Source: Cricetomys ansorgei
Lineage: Eukaryota; Chordata; Mammalia; Rodentia; Nesomyidae
Assembly (NCBI GenBank): GCA_026225945.1
Contig: JAMJFZ010001657.1
Span: forward strand, 3,320,001-3,384,000
Direction: 5' to 3'
Length of the DNA: 64,000 nt
This document shows, piece by piece, positions 63,736-64,000 of the stretch; the first letter of the stretch is position 1; every line of letters begins with the position of its first letter. Position numbers and translations under genes: made by a program. Below the pieces are notes generated by a model. The model was given only the letters and a program-made list of their open reading frames with translations. It did not search any database and was not told the origin of the DNA.

Positions 63736-64000
63736 GCAATTGACTTACTCATCCAGTTCATTAGACAGATAATAGTTAGTGCTATGCATTCATCATGCTA
63801 AGCAATGCTAAACCAATATGGGGTCTGGTCTCTTTACTTGACCACAGACAGCTAAAGCATAGGTATATTAATTCCTTTTCTCATCGATTTGGCAAAATAC
63901 TCCAGGAAAACACCCAAAGAGAGAAAAGGTTTGTTTTGGCTCACAGTGTGGCAGAGAGGGCATGGTGGAAGGAGGGGGAGGTGACTGTTCACACTGACCC
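63736..64000 (-). other. PTK2B intron, right edge of window
   Basis: AT-rich sequence with a repeat-like end (TTTTGGCTCACAGTGTGGCA). No exon seen. Confidence 0.4.

Overview
The window is mammalian, and its interspersed repeats are those of a muroid rodent: B1 (Alu-like) SINEs, B2/B3/B4-type tRNA-derived SINEs, a URR1-type hAT element, dense (CA)n/(GT)n arrays, and older L1, MaLR and MIR remnants. As I remember the mouse and rat orthologues, the proteins are close to both but identical to neither, so another muroid (for example a cricetid) is plausible; this is inference. The content and order (EPHX2, CHRNA2, PTK2B) match the region syntenic with human 8p21.

Layout. (1) Positions ~385-35,900, minus strand: the complete EPHX2 gene (soluble epoxide hydrolase). 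It has 19 coding exons, all with GT-AG introns. They join into an open frame of 553 codons plus stop, and every catalytic residue I know of is present. A poly(A) signal (404-409) and a GC-box-rich promoter side (35,815-36,030) bracket the gene. (2) ~36,000-52,600: the intergenic space between the 5' ends of EPHX2 and CHRNA2. It holds SINEs, microsatellites, a 15-bp minisatellite, L1-derived fragments and a probable solo LTR; no gene could be supported. (3) 52,649-60,238, plus strand: CHRNA2 (neuronal nicotinic acetylcholine receptor alpha-2), six coding exons, 508 residues, intact. Non-coding 5' exons may lie upstream but could not be placed. (4) 62,250-64,000, minus strand: the last coding exon and 3'UTR of PTK2B (PYK2), facing CHRNA2 tail to tail. 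The rest of PTK2B lies beyond the right edge.

The genes do not form a functional unit: a lipid-epoxide hydrolase, a ligand-gated channel subunit and a non-receptor tyrosine kinase. I found no novel multi-gene system. The unusual material is structural. Three EPHX2 introns carry long simple or higher-order tandem repeats within about 20-60 bp of a 5' splice site. Exon 9 has a 20-bp tandem duplication of its donor. A duplicated, internally deleted piece of the exon 18/intron 18 boundary, fused to a URR1 end, lies in intron 16. There are extreme homopolymer tracts (G24, C23, C45), the C45 flanked by diverged direct repeats. The only good CHRNA2 poly(A) signals lie opposite the PTK2B 3'UTR.
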